A DNA stretch of 22,919 nt from a virus. The notes beneath the pieces were generated by a model. It was given only the letters and a program-made list of their open reading frames with translations, did not search any database and was not told the DNA's origin. This document shows positions 6,595-15,540 of the stretch, piece after piece; position 1 is the first letter of the stretch; each line of letters opens with the position of its first letter. The stretch lies in IMG/VR virus record IMGVR_UViG_3300034283_000854, positions 1 to 22,919 of that record. One strand, 5' to 3'. Both the position numbers and the translations under genes were made by a program.

Positions 6595-7024
6595 CGGCCA
6601 CCTTTTGAATATTATAGGTTTCTGCTGCAATTAATGACGCCAAAACTGTAACTTCAATTATTGAAGTCGCTTTTCTAAGACGAGATTTTAATTGTGTATT
6701 GGTTGAATTTCTAACTAATTCAATTTCAAATGCATCACTTTTTGCTATAAAGAGTGATTCGCGGCGCATGTTATCGACACGCCTTTGCTCTTCCATTTCA
6801 CGAGTTAATTGAACCTCTCTATGCTTTTCTACTCGTTTTGCGGTATTATTATCGATTTGTTCTACAGTAAAATTAGCAAATATTTCGTCCCAATCTGGAT
6901 TACCCTCACTTGTTTGAGAGACTGATGCAGTTACGATACCACCATCAGCATATTTGAATTTACAAACAACCTGATTTTTTAAATTTGAAGTCCAATATGG
7001 CTCTAAAATTTCTCTTTCACTCAT
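6566..7024 (-). CDS. Small charged protein after the fibre genes (possible fibre assembly factor)
   Basis: A 152-residue protein starting two bases after the repeat-fibre stop codon. The N-terminal part looks like a small beta domain (VVCKFKYADGGIVTASVS, about 19-36) followed by GNPDWDEIF. The centre (about 64-90) is strongly charged and probably a coiled helix (KRVEKHREVQLTREMEEQRR). The C-terminal third contains a helical hydrophobic stretch (IIEVTVLASLIAAETYNI). I do not recognise a named family, but similar proteins sit beside fibre genes in marine T4-like phages. Its place immediately after a fibre gene suggests a fibre chaperone or minor virion part. The 3' end overlaps the next gene by 29 bases. 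Confidence 0.7.
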   Translation of the reverse strand: MSEREILEPYWTSNLKNQVVCKFKYADGGIVTASVSQTSEGNPDWDEIFANFTVEQIDNNTAKRVEKHREVQLTREMEEQRRVDNMRRESLFIAKSDAFEIELVRNSTNTQLKSRLRKATSIIEVTVLASLIAAETYNIQKVADAETTETTS

Positions 7025-7025
7025 C

Positions 7026-8354
7026 TTATGCAGTCCTTATCCAGAGGTTGATTGTTGATATTGTTTCTAATGCGGCCTGAATGGTTGCACCGGTATAAAC
7101 CCCAGTATAATTTCCTGTATATGCACCTGTAAATGATTGTGCATATGATCCTGTATAGATCCCCGTAAAATTACCTGTATATGCTCCTGAATAAACTCCT
7201 GTAAAATTACCTGTATATGCTCCTGAATAAACTCCTGTAAAAAATCCTGTATAAGACCCTGCATAGAATCCTGTAAAAAATCCTGTATAAGACCCCGCAT
7301 AAAATCCTGTAAAAAAACCCGTATAGAATCCTGTAAAATTACCATATGGCACGCCGCCAAAGAAAAGTGTATAAACTCCAGTAAACCCTTGCGATCTAAA
7401 TCTAGCATATGCCCCAGTAAACCCTTGTGAATATGTACCAGTATATGCGCCGGCAAATGCTCGTGAATATGCACCAGTATATGCGCCGGTAAATGCTCGT
7501 GAATATGTACCAGTATATGCGCCGGTAAATGCTCGTGAATATGCTCCCGTATATACGCCGGCAAAATTGCCTGTATAAGATCCTGTATAGGTTCCCGCAT
7601 ATACACCAGTATAATTCTGATTAGTAAGTTGGTTTCTAGTATCATCAAATGCTGCACCAACAGTAGTCCAAGTTCCGGGTGTAGGAGCTGAAGTTTGAAC
7701 TCTATATGTACCGATATTTGTTGCTATAATTCTATTGCGTAGTCGATTTGTTAAAGATTGTATCTCCGCATCTGTCATTTGCTGAACAGATTTTGTTGGG
7801 CTGGTTTGATATTTTAACGGTCTTATTGTTGTTGGTGCAGTTGCATTTGTTCTACGCCACAATGTAGAAGTATTTGTACCTGCACTTGTTGTATTTGTAA
7901 TTATACCAATTGATGTCCAGGTGCCTGCAGGTGATGATGGCTGCAATGCATAAGAACCTACACCACCAGTAACCATAGTATTAAGTGCTCTAGAAATAAC
8001 AGAATCATTTAACTGAGTATCATTCTGTTGTCTAACACCAGTCGAAGAATATTCTACTGGCCTAGTTAATGATTCGGATGCGCTAGAAGTAATATCCTGC
8101 TTAAAGGTATATGTTACAGAATTGGTTGTTGTTCCAACTGGATGATCACCCACAGCAAAGGGTCTGGTAGTATCTACAAATGTACCAATTGATGTGCCTG
8201 TTGCACCATCAATATTGACAGTACCCAAACCGCTATTTGTGCTGGCAAAATTTTTAAGAATGACATCAACGGCATAATCCATTTCCGCATCGGTCATCGT
8301 CTGAAGACCTTGGAATGTAGCTCCTGATAATCTGACTTTTAAAGGATTGGCCAT
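7026..8354 (-). CDS. Tail-fibre-like protein with 44 tetrapeptide repeats
   Basis: A 442-residue protein preceded by GAGGA. Residues 1-247 hold three related modules. The first and third start with the QxMTDAE helix (18-24 and 191-197). The second and third share a hairpin (GSYALQPSSPAGTWTSIG at 133-150, GTYRVQTSAPTPGTWTTVG at 215-233). Two modules also end in DTTR or DDTR. Residues 248-423 are 44 uninterrupted four-residue units, mostly [YF]-[TAS]-G-x. A 19-residue tail ends LWIRTA. No transmembrane or enzymatic motif is seen. Position among fibre genes, repeat architecture and lack of Cys suggest an extended, exposed fibre or decoration. Tyr/Thr/Gly repeats of similar look occur in other marine phage structural proteins, but I know of no established function. 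A long open frame on the same strand in another reading frame is a by-product of the repeat. Confidence 0.85.
   Translation of the reverse strand: MANPLKVRLSGATFQGLQTMTDAEMDYAVDVILKNFASTNSGLGTVNIDGATGTSIGTFVDTTRPFAVGDHPVGTTTNSVTYTFKQDITSSASESLTRPVEYSSTGVRQQNDTQLNDSVISRALNTMVTGGVGSYALQPSSPAGTWTSIGIITNTTSAGTNTSTLWRRTNATAPTTIRPLKYQTSPTKSVQQMTDAEIQSLTNRLRNRIIATNIGTYRVQTSAPTPGTWTTVGAAFDDTRNQLTNQNYTGVYAGTYTGSYTGNFAGVYTGAYSRAFTGAYTGTYSRAFTGAYTGAYSRAFAGAYTGTYSQGFTGAYARFRSQGFTGVYTLFFGGVPYGNFTGFYTGFFTGFYAGSYTGFFTGFYAGSYTGFFTGVYSGAYTGNFTGVYSGAYTGNFTGIYTGSYAQSFTGAYTGNYTGVYTGATIQAALETISTINLWIRTA
7086..7613 (-). repeat. 12-bp coding repeat encoding 44 [YF]-[TAS]-G-x tetrads
   Basis: The repeat runs without a phase break over 176 codons. 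Higher-order 36-bp units are visible. YSRA-FTGA-YTG(T/A) recurs in the first part, YTGF-FTGF-YAGS in the middle, and YSGA-YTGN-FTGV toward the end. Different supermotifs dominate different parts, which is the pattern expected of local duplication by slippage or unequal recombination. The phase is kept through an irregular stretch (units 18-23, which include YARF, RSQG and PYGN). Confidence 0.92.
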
Positions 8355-8362
8355 CTAATTCC

Positions 8363-8941
8363 TCACGGATACAATTGGGAGCCATTTGAGGCATAGACAT
8401 ATAGTGGTGCTGTGGTAAGAGCACCATCTGGATACTTATAACCACTATTAGCTAATACAACACCGTTAACATGAAAGGCTGTATTTGGGCGCAATGTATT
8501 TACACCAACACGATTGGAATTTCTTTGTAGAAAAAGCAATCCAGTATCTATATTCAATACAGCCGCACCCATAGTTACAGTATTACCATTTAAGGTCAAT
8601 CTATCAGCAGCAGCATCACCTAAGATTGTATTACCCGATGAAGATAATGACGAAGTAACAGTTAGTTTATTAGTGGTTGTATTGCCACTAACAGTCATGT
8701 TGCTACTTACTGTAATTCTACCATTGGCCGTAAGCGCACCATTAACTATAGTAGTATCATTATTTGCATTACCAAGTTTTGTTGAGCCTAGTGATATAAA
8801 ACGAACATTAGCTGTTAGTGTATTAGCATATAATTGTGATTCATTAATTGTAAATTGACTTAGACGATTGAATGACTGGTTGGATCGAATCCTCCAGGTA
8901 TCAAATGTGTTTGTTAAAGCTACGTTTGCAATTTTAGCCAT
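8363..8941 (-). CDS. Short tail-fibre-like structural protein
   Basis: A 192-residue protein. The N-terminus (ANVALTNTFDTWRIRSNQSF) is the kind of attachment head seen on tail-fibre and virion proteins of marine myoviruses. Residues 60-135 are low-complexity polar beta sequence (VSGNTTTNKLTVTSS, then GNTILGDAAADRLTLNGN), resembling trimeric beta-helix stems. The region 144-175 has RVGVNTLRPNTAFHVNG and YKYPDGALTTAP, which in longer fibres precede a receptor-binding tip or an autochaperone. Here the protein ends 17 residues later, with no S74-type chaperone, so it is short and possibly a truncated or simplified fibre. Its TGA overlaps the ribosome-binding site (TGAGGA) of the next gene. Confidence 0.8.
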   Translation of the reverse strand: MAKIANVALTNTFDTWRIRSNQSFNRLSQFTINESQLYANTLTANVRFISLGSTKLGNANNDTTIVNGALTANGRITVSSNMTVSGNTTTNKLTVTSSLSSSGNTILGDAAADRLTLNGNTVTMGAAVLNIDTGLLFLQRNSNRVGVNTLRPNTAFHVNGVVLANSGYKYPDGALTTAPLYVYASNGSQLYP

Positions 8942-8947
8942 CTATGA

Positions 8948-9172
8948 CTATTCCTTGGACCCGATAAGCTGACGTAGCAGGTCCTTAATTTCGGCAACAT
9001 CCTGCTTTAGGGTATTTATCTCATCTAATTTAGCTTGCATCTCGGCCGCCTTTTTCTTTCTCATTTTATATGCTTCTAATCCAGCAAGATCAGTTGAGAT
9101 TATGGCTTTGTTAGCCATATCTTTAATATAACCTGATTCATTTTTTATTTTAGCAAAAGGTGGATTTGTCAT
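8948..9172 (-). CDS. Small coiled-coil virion-associated protein
   Basis: A 74-residue protein whose ATG overlaps the stop of the giant structural gene by four bases (ATGA), implying translational coupling. The N-terminus (MTNPPFAKIKNESGY) is followed by a basic stretch (YKMRKKKAAEMQAKL, about 35-49). A heptad-like helix runs to the C-terminus (LDEINTLKQDVAEIKDLLRQL), consistent with a coiled coil. Small proteins of this type accompany the giant structural gene in marine T4-like phages, so it may be a trimeric linker or assembly partner. No membrane span or catalytic motif is seen. A late-promoter-like box (9013-9020) lies inside the gene. Confidence 0.75.
   Translation of the reverse strand: MTNPPFAKIKNESGYIKDMANKAIISTDLAGLEAYKMRKKKAAEMQAKLDEINTLKQDVAEIKDLLRQLIGSKE
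9013..9020 (-). promoter_or_regulatory. Possible late promoter inside the 74-residue gene
   Basis: The minus strand reads GATAAATA, the same box as upstream of gp25 and gp8. It lies about 70 bases before the fibre gene that starts at 8941. It falls within coding sequence, so a chance match in AT-rich DNA is possible. Confidence 0.3.
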
Positions 9173-12100
9173 CTTTGTAATGCAATTACTCTGATATCAT
9201 CCAATCTTGGTGGATTAGCTGTAGATGTGCTAGTCAAAACAGCTTTGATTGAAAGATATTTATAGCCGACAAATTTAGCACCAATTGAATTTCTATATTC
9301 AATTATATTACTATTAGTAGTATTTGCTCCTGAATTATAATCAGAGCTAAAATTAGGAGTCACAAATACATATTCTCTAAAATCATTTTTTAATTCTGAG
9401 CTGGAGAATGTTGCAGATGATGCAAATCCTGTTTCCAAAGAAGAATCCATTGGAATCCATTTAGCTTTATCAAATGTATCGCTATCTTCTCTGTGGAGAA
9501 TTTTATAATATACATTTATATTTGATCCGGGTGGTCGATATGCTGTCAGATATACTCTAATGTCTTCCGCATCTTGGCCATCTGCTAGAGTAATTTTTCT
9601 AGTAATATATTTGGCTAAAGCATTACCGCCACTAGATGTATTTGCCTCACCTGTTGTATCATTATTAATCAAATTTTGCACGATTATGGCAGAAATGCGT
9701 TGAACGTCAATTACGGGAGAAGCATATCTATTCAAGCTAATCAATGTAGATTTTAGTTCGGCTGATCTATCAACTGCCATTGATGACCCACTAATTGAGG
9801 TATTGGATTCCATACTACGGCTAAGAATAAATCTTGGTGTTGGGAATTCCGTATTATTATTGACATCTAAGTTTATAAAAGACGTATCTCGCGCGCTATT
9901 ACTAGTTGCAAATTTACCTGATGTTAAAATTGCAGTATTTGTCGGTGTTAAGAAATCCGATGATATGTTTATTAGATCGGCCTCAAGGCGATCAAGCTTT
10001 ACAATACGAGCCGTATAACCATTAACCTGACCACGAATAAAATTATTAGCAAAAAATACCCTACCAGGACCAGATGCCGGTCCGCTATTGGTAAATGATA
10101 CATTTGCTAGGTGTAGGTAAGTATTTGCATAAGATACCGAATCATAGTAAGCTACTCGACCTATCGGTGTTGTTGCTGAAGTAATACCACCAGATGAATT
10201 ACCAACTATTACACCGGTAGTAGCATTAGTATTACGAATGCGAATTTGTTCACCACCTCTAAATTTTGATGTTAGCGATACATTACGAACACGTAGCTGA
10301 GTTGGGTTAAAACGTGATATCGTACCAGTTGCACCTGAAGTTACACCTTGAACAAAAGTTACGCCTGTATTTACTGCCTTAGTATTAGCAAATGTACCAA
10401 CTAAAATTGTTTCACCATGAACTTGTTCACCTGAACGTATAAATGCACCAGATACATTTGAAATTTGTAGATAGTCGCGCAATTCATTTTTAAATACTAC
10501 AGATCCAACAGATGATATTTGAAAATTCGCAACATATAATGTAAACTTTAAATCTTCATCTTGTACAGCAGAATATGCTCTATCATTTGAGGATACAAAT
10601 AACATACCTGCTGCAGGCTGAGTTGTTATTCTATTACCTGTAAGAATATCAACCTCACCCAAACGAGAAATATGTAGAGATGTATTTGGATTGTTACCTA
10701 TAGGTTTAATTACTATTGCATAATCTCTACCATTCTGTAGATATACAGGTGCACTAAAATATACTGGTGTGGGTGCAGATCCATCAGAACTTACATTTAT
10801 CTCTGCTGGTTGTAAAAAAACCGTGCTAAATGGAATTACCCTAGGTGTTATAGAATTTGATAGTGTATCAATATCCCGTATATGAACTTCACAACCAAAT
10901 ACTGAATCCTTTGTCGCAAAAAATAGATCAACTTTTGTGACAAATGCACCTGAACCGCCAACTTTACCAGCGCCTACAGTATTCACACTAAATGATTGTG
11001 CTATAGGGTCCTCAACGCCGGGAAGCGGATCTCGAGGAACATTGGTCACAATTTCCGGATTGATTATATTTTGTATGTTTGTTATATTATTTATATTATT
11101 AGTAACATTTGTGACGTTTGTGATATTTTGAGTTACGGATGCGCTAACTGCTGTGACGCTTGTCGCTGCTGCACTTGTAATTGCTGTACGAGATTCGGAA
11201 ACTGCGGTCATAATAACTTGAGGATTTCTAGTTGTAACAACAGTATCTTGAGTCTGTTGAGTCAATCCTTGAGCAGTATAAGAACCTTCTGCTGCTGTTA
11301 AGAATGAACCCTGAGCAGAGTCATTTGAAAAAGAATCAGACAAACGAAATCTTAATGTACCTGTTCTAAATCTTAATCTTTCATCAGCAGGGATTCTGAA
11401 TATACCATAAGCATTTCCGTTTGCAGTAGCAAATATGGGTCCACCTTCATTAGCGGTATTTGCAAATAATGAATTTGTGGGTGTTACATAATCCGATACT
11501 GATGTTCCGTCGAAGTAAGCATATAATCTTGCACCAGGCTTAACCCCAGTTGCGGTAAATCTAATTAATCTAGATCGCATAAAAGGTTGAATATTTGTCG
11601 ATACTACTCTGGGTCCATTTCTAACTGTGGATGTAACTGGCGTTAATGAATATTGAATACCACTTCTAGTTTGTCCAGATGTAGTGGTTGTGGTAGTAGT
11701 GCTAACAGTGGTTGCTATAGTAGCATCACCTTGCGTTGATACTGTTGTATCATTTACAACTGCATCCGATGACGATTGCCAAGTAGTTTGCCAATCATTC
11801 CAAGCGGTACCCCAAGCACCACTTTGAGCCCAGTTATCATCAAAATTATTGACATTGACATTTACATCAGGAAGTTGTACAGTATCCAACCAATAATCAC
11901 TATCAGGATTGAGAGCTATTCTACCACCCCATAACCAAAATAGTCCGGCCGCATTTTTTGTAGTAGAAGAAAATGGTTGACTAACAAGAATTTCATGGGT
12001 ATACGGTAAAGTAATCAAATCACCCGGAGGAATAGCATATACACCAGAAATTACTGATGATCCTGTGGTGCTTGTGACCGTAGAACCAACAGAAAAGTTA

Positions 12101-15100
12101 GCAGTGGCATTTTCAACATAAAGCTTATTATTTACCTTAAATCTCAAAATACCAGATGCACCCCCGGCGGTAACACTCTGACCTGCCACAAATGATACTG
12201 CACTATTTGATATGAAAACTATTTGATCTCTAGCAATACCACCAACTGTTGTATTTGTGCGAACTACATTTGATGAATTGGCCGCATTATAAAATAATTC
12301 AAAATTATCAAGCTTGAAAGGTGGACGAGCTTGACCAGTAGCAGCATCAATCGATATCTTATAATCAGAATTGGTAACATCTCCAATATTGTGTCCGTGA
12401 AAAGGATCAACCAATATACCATTCTTAAATCTATTATCACCTTCTTCATTTCGAATTAATAAGTTTTTAGTATCCATCTCCAATAAATTTAGTGTCGTAT
12501 AATATTCGAGATTTTCAATTCTATCTCTAAGAACACCAATATCTTTCATAGTAAATCTAGGATTCTTAATTGGAAATACTTTAGAAGCAAGATCAGTTCT
12601 ACCGACTCTACGAGCTTGTTCATCGGGTAGAGATGGATATGGTGTTAGATTTATCGTAGCAACCGACATAGAATCTAGCGGTTCATCGGGTGTTATTGGA
12701 GTATTAGATGGTACCCCTCTAACTAATGAAAATACACCTGTACGATCTAGAACTATCCTATCATTTCTATAGAGAAAATAATCAAGATCAGTAGTAAATG
12801 TATCACCAGGTGACATAAATCTTAAACCACCTGACGGCTGATCGAATGATGTTGATAGCTTAGGATTTATTGATATATTGGTAAGAGAAGTAACGGTATT
12901 TGCAGTATCCGTCATTCTTGGGCGTATATCAATACTATCTCTAAGATCATAAATTGAGCCGGTGCGCTGAGAAACAAATCTTGGTATCTCATATGTGTAA
13001 ATTTTTGTCGTATCTGTTCCCGCATTGGTGTCATCGACAGGATAAGAATCGATAGAGAAATAACCAACACCTGTAGAATAACTATGAGTAAAATAATCAA
13101 GCTTTACAAGCAATCTATCGCCAGAAGATATATTAATTCCAGCACCAGGTCTTTTAACTAATTGGGCATGACTATAGTAATTATCATTCATACCAGAATC
13201 AAGCACAAAGCTATTTGTTACATCAGTACCTTCGCTGAGGGATGAAAAATTTGATCCAGATTTTCTACGTACAGATACTATCTTAAAACCATCGGAAATA
13301 CCAAGAGGCCATGGTCCTGTAGTATTCGCAATATATGATGTACCACCACCAGCTCCGATACGAATCTGTACCAATTGATTTCGATTTACCGTTTTAGAAG
13401 CTTCTTGACCATCTACTTTGTTTAGCTCAGCTATCACCGTAGCATTGATGGATGAACCAAGAGTTTCCTTAAGATCAAAATCAGTCTGAGTAGGTGATGA
13501 TACTGTTATGGTGCGCGCAGCACCAGCAAGCCCACCTTGGCCACCAAAATCTAAAACTTGGCCTTGTTTAATAAGCTTATGTACTCGCATATTTGTTTTG
13601 GTTGCAGGCGCTGTAGAAAGCGTCGTAAGAGACGATGCGGATACCGATGTGACAATAAAATCACCAGTATTTGCAACTCGAATGAGATCGCCTGCATTAA
13701 TGCGGGTTGATAGATCAATAGAGCTATTGGATCGTGTTATAGTATTAGAGCCGCTAGTCGTGCTTAAACGCAGGGTGCTAATTGCGGCAGTATTACCTGA
13801 TCCGCGCGCAACCACATAATAATTTGCCCGACCAAAACTTGCAGATAGGCTACCCGAACCAGAAAATGTTTCGCTAGCTAACCCTGTTGTAGCTGTTGCG
13901 GTACCTGCGGTACCAAAAGTTATATCAAATGATTTCTTAAATCTAAAATCTGAAACCACAGTTCCTGATCTATTTCTTAAACGTCTGATAAATTTTGCAG
14001 GTAATTTAAAGACAGCCCTCTCAAATGAAGATTCTGCGGTATTAGCATTAAGACCATTAGATCCAAGTATATCGGCCTTACCATTAGCTTGACCCGACCC
14101 TGCATTAAATCCTATAAACTGAACATTTTGAAATCCAAAACCAGAGTTCATATTGATATCGGTCAAATAAAGCTTATATTGTGCTGATGGTAGGCCTGGT
14201 ATTCCGTTATGGTATTCTATCGAGCGAACTCTAGCCGTACCAATTTGTGTTGATGGAAAATTGGTTGTAGAATATGCCAGTGTAGATACTGAGTTAGCTT
14301 GCTGCGCTCGCAAGCTAACTAGGGCTTGAGAATTTATCCCCCATCCACCCGCTATATTATCTACTAAAACATAGTTACCATAATCTATTACCGCGGATGC
14401 TGTTGATACAGAAGCAAAATCATTGGCCTTATCAATTTCTACTCTCGCACTTTGCAGAGTTTCAATATCATATCCCTGAACATATGCTTTACCTGGATTA
14501 AGTTCTACAACAAGCTTTGTTGCACTACCACCGTCTACGGCAGCAAATACCCCCTGATTATTTCCACTTGATAGATGTTCACGAAGTCTGGGAACAAGAC
14601 CTCTTACGACATAATTACCTGATTCATCATATGTACGTTTGGCAAAATAATCACGTAATAGTCCATATTGTGGTGAGTCTGATTTTGACTGTGTTATACC
14701 ATCTTTTAATTGAGTAAGTTCTATAAAATTATTACTTCCTGTCTCATTTAATCCAATTGTCGTAAATTTAGCTTCTAATTTCAATCTGGCTGCGCCTGGT
14801 GCAGCATAATTATATGCTCCTGATGCTGGATCTAATAGACTAGAATCATCAGATTCTTTAATAATTGATTCTATAATATTAAATCCTACACGCACCGAAG
14901 CATTGGTCGAATATTTTGATAAGGTTAATAGATTTTCATCTGTACGAATAAAATGATCTTTTGCATATATTACACCTGGTTCTATCTTCATAAAAGCAGA
15001 AAATCCAATAGCAGCAGATGAAATTAAATTAGCCGTAACATTACCACCACCAGATGCTGTGATTATTTCTCCATTCGAAAATATACGAATCGCACCATTT

Positions 15101-15525
15101 GCGCCGGTTAGTTTAACAAAAAGAGTCTTAAAATTAGGAGTATTTGCCTCTGAGCCGTCATTAACTTTTATGACGCTAGCCGAAACACCTGAAGTAGATC
15201 CAATAATTGTCTTATTTAAGAATGAATAGACATTAACGGAAGTAACACCGTTAGAAGTTCTATCGCGCAGTTTTATAAACATAACACTATTATCTAATAG
15301 AGTTTGACACCCGCGAACAATGCTACCTTCTTTAAACACATGTTCAGCAAAACGATCAATCTGATTTTGTAGAATTGATTGAATTTGAGTAAGTTCGCGA
15401 GCCTGAACAGCAAGACCAGGTCGAAACAAAATACGGTGAAAATTCTTTGATTCGTTAAAATCATCATAATACGGATCAACATTTAGATCCGTAGAAAGCG
15501 TGACGGTATTAGCAATAGACGCCAT
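9169..15525 (-). CDS. Giant DUF4815-type virion structural protein
   Basis: A 2118-residue protein, the largest here. Residues 18-72 match the DUF4815 entry signature: NFHRILFRPGLAVQARELTQ, then QNQIDRF and HVFKEGSIVRG. Such proteins are virion structural components in marine T4-like phages, thought to lie at the baseplate or tail-fibre junction. The middle carries many SGATGTISRF- and SGILRFKV-type beta elements. An Asn-rich stalk (residues 1467-1489) precedes a conserved C-terminal domain that opens with DPIAQSF (1506-1512) and continues GAFVTKVDLFFATKDSVFG. The very end (NPPRLDDIRVIALQR) is also typical. The ATG follows GGGGTAAG. The stop overlaps the next ATG (ATGA). It occupies the place where T4 has genes 9-12 and wac, so it may carry some of their roles; that is inference. 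Confidence 0.88.
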   Translation of the reverse strand: MASIANTVTLSTDLNVDPYYDDFNESKNFHRILFRPGLAVQARELTQIQSILQNQIDRFAEHVFKEGSIVRGCQTLLDNSVMFIKLRDRTSNGVTSVNVYSFLNKTIIGSTSGVSASVIKVNDGSEANTPNFKTLFVKLTGANGAIRIFSNGEIITASGGGNVTANLISSAAIGFSAFMKIEPGVIYAKDHFIRTDENLLTLSKYSTNASVRVGFNIIESIIKESDDSSLLDPASGAYNYAAPGAARLKLEAKFTTIGLNETGSNNFIELTQLKDGITQSKSDSPQYGLLRDYFAKRTYDESGNYVVRGLVPRLREHLSSGNNQGVFAAVDGGSATKLVVELNPGKAYVQGYDIETLQSARVEIDKANDFASVSTASAVIDYGNYVLVDNIAGGWGINSQALVSLRAQQANSVSTLAYSTTNFPSTQIGTARVRSIEYHNGIPGLPSAQYKLYLTDINMNSGFGFQNVQFIGFNAGSGQANGKADILGSNGLNANTAESSFERAVFKLPAKFIRRLRNRSGTVVSDFRFKKSFDITFGTAGTATATTGLASETFSGSGSLSASFGRANYYVVARGSGNTAAISTLRLSTTSGSNTITRSNSSIDLSTRINAGDLIRVANTGDFIVTSVSASSLTTLSTAPATKTNMRVHKLIKQGQVLDFGGQGGLAGAARTITVSSPTQTDFDLKETLGSSINATVIAELNKVDGQEASKTVNRNQLVQIRIGAGGGTSYIANTTGPWPLGISDGFKIVSVRRKSGSNFSSLSEGTDVTNSFVLDSGMNDNYYSHAQLVKRPGAGINISSGDRLLVKLDYFTHSYSTGVGYFSIDSYPVDDTNAGTDTTKIYTYEIPRFVSQRTGSIYDLRDSIDIRPRMTDTANTVTSLTNISINPKLSTSFDQPSGGLRFMSPGDTFTTDLDYFLYRNDRIVLDRTGVFSLVRGVPSNTPITPDEPLDSMSVATINLTPYPSLPDEQARRVGRTDLASKVFPIKNPRFTMKDIGVLRDRIENLEYYTTLNLLEMDTKNLLIRNEEGDNRFKNGILVDPFHGHNIGDVTNSDYKISIDAATGQARPPFKLDNFELFYNAANSSNVVRTNTTVGGIARDQIVFISNSAVSFVAGQSVTAGGASGILRFKVNNKLYVENATANFSVGSTVTSTTGSSVISGVYAIPPGDLITLPYTHEILVSQPFSSTTKNAAGLFWLWGGRIALNPDSDYWLDTVQLPDVNVNVNNFDDNWAQSGAWGTAWNDWQTTWQSSSDAVVNDTTVSTQGDATIATTVSTTTTTTTSGQTRSGIQYSLTPVTSTVRNGPRVVSTNIQPFMRSRLIRFTATGVKPGARLYAYFDGTSVSDYVTPTNSLFANTANEGGPIFATANGNAYGIFRIPADERLRFRTGTLRFRLSDSFSNDSAQGSFLTAAEGSYTAQGLTQQTQDTVVTTRNPQVIMTAVSESRTAITSAAATSVTAVSASVTQNITNVTNVTNNINNITNIQNIINPEIVTNVPRDPLPGVEDPIAQSFSVNTVGAGKVGGSGAFVTKVDLFFATKDSVFGCEVHIRDIDTLSNSITPRVIPFSTVFLQPAEINVSSDGSAPTPVYFSAPVYLQNGRDYAIVIKPIGNNPNTSLHISRLGEVDILTGNRITTQPAAGMLFVSSNDRAYSAVQDEDLKFTLYVANFQISSVGSVVFKNELRDYLQISNVSGAFIRSGEQVHGETILVGTFANTKAVNTGVTFVQGVTSGATGTISRFNPTQLRVRNVSLTSKFRGGEQIRIRNTNATTGVIVGNSSGGITSATTPIGRVAYYDSVSYANTYLHLANVSFTNSGPASGPGRVFFANNFIRGQVNGYTARIVKLDRLEADLINISSDFLTPTNTAILTSGKFATSNSARDTSFINLDVNNNTEFPTPRFILSRSMESNTSISGSSMAVDRSAELKSTLISLNRYASPVIDVQRISAIIVQNLINNDTTGEANTSSGGNALAKYITRKITLADGQDAEDIRVYLTAYRPPGSNINVYYKILHREDSDTFDKAKWIPMDSSLETGFASSATFSSSELKNDFREYVFVTPNFSSDYNSGANTTNSNIIEYRNSIGAKFVGYKYLSIKAVLTSTSTANPPRLDDIRVIALQR
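11059..11127 (-). repeat. Asn-Ile/Val-rich triplet repeat (putative trimeric stalk)
   Basis: Residues 1467-1489 of the giant protein are built almost only of N, I, V and T. Hydrophobic residues fall at spacings 3-3-4-3-3-3, starting with NITNVTNVTNNINN and continuing ITNIQNIIN. The spacing suggests a short trimeric coiled-coil or fibre-like stalk between a Ser/Thr/Ala-rich region and the conserved C-terminal domain. In DNA it appears as a nine-base periodic, very AT-rich tract. Confidence 0.6.
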
Positions 15526-15540
15526 CTGTTTTCTTACCCC

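Noticed and set aside
6595-6630. Upstream TTG start for the first glycosyltransferase
   Set aside because: No ribosome-binding site is seen, and the ATG at 6594 has AGGTGG upstream.
7086-7613. CRISPR-like regular repeat spacing
   Set aside because: There are no unique spacers between repeats; the period is 12 bp and translates in phase as one protein.
7067-7660. A 197-codon open frame on the minus strand in another frame across the repeat
   Set aside because: The 12-bp repeat keeps all frames alike, so a long open alternative frame is expected. Its His/Ile/Gln-rich product has no start signal, and the in-phase fibre gene fully covers it.
8514-8858. Plus-strand hydrophobic open frame inside the short fibre gene
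   Set aside because: Its Val/Leu/Thr-rich product is what antisense reading of Asn/Thr/Ser codons gives; the minus-strand fibre gene is well supported.
10996-11301. Plus-strand Cys-rich open frame inside the giant gene
   Set aside because: It is antisense to conserved coding sequence, lacks a ribosome-binding site, and its Cys/Ile composition mirrors the opposite-strand Ala/Thr/Asn codons.
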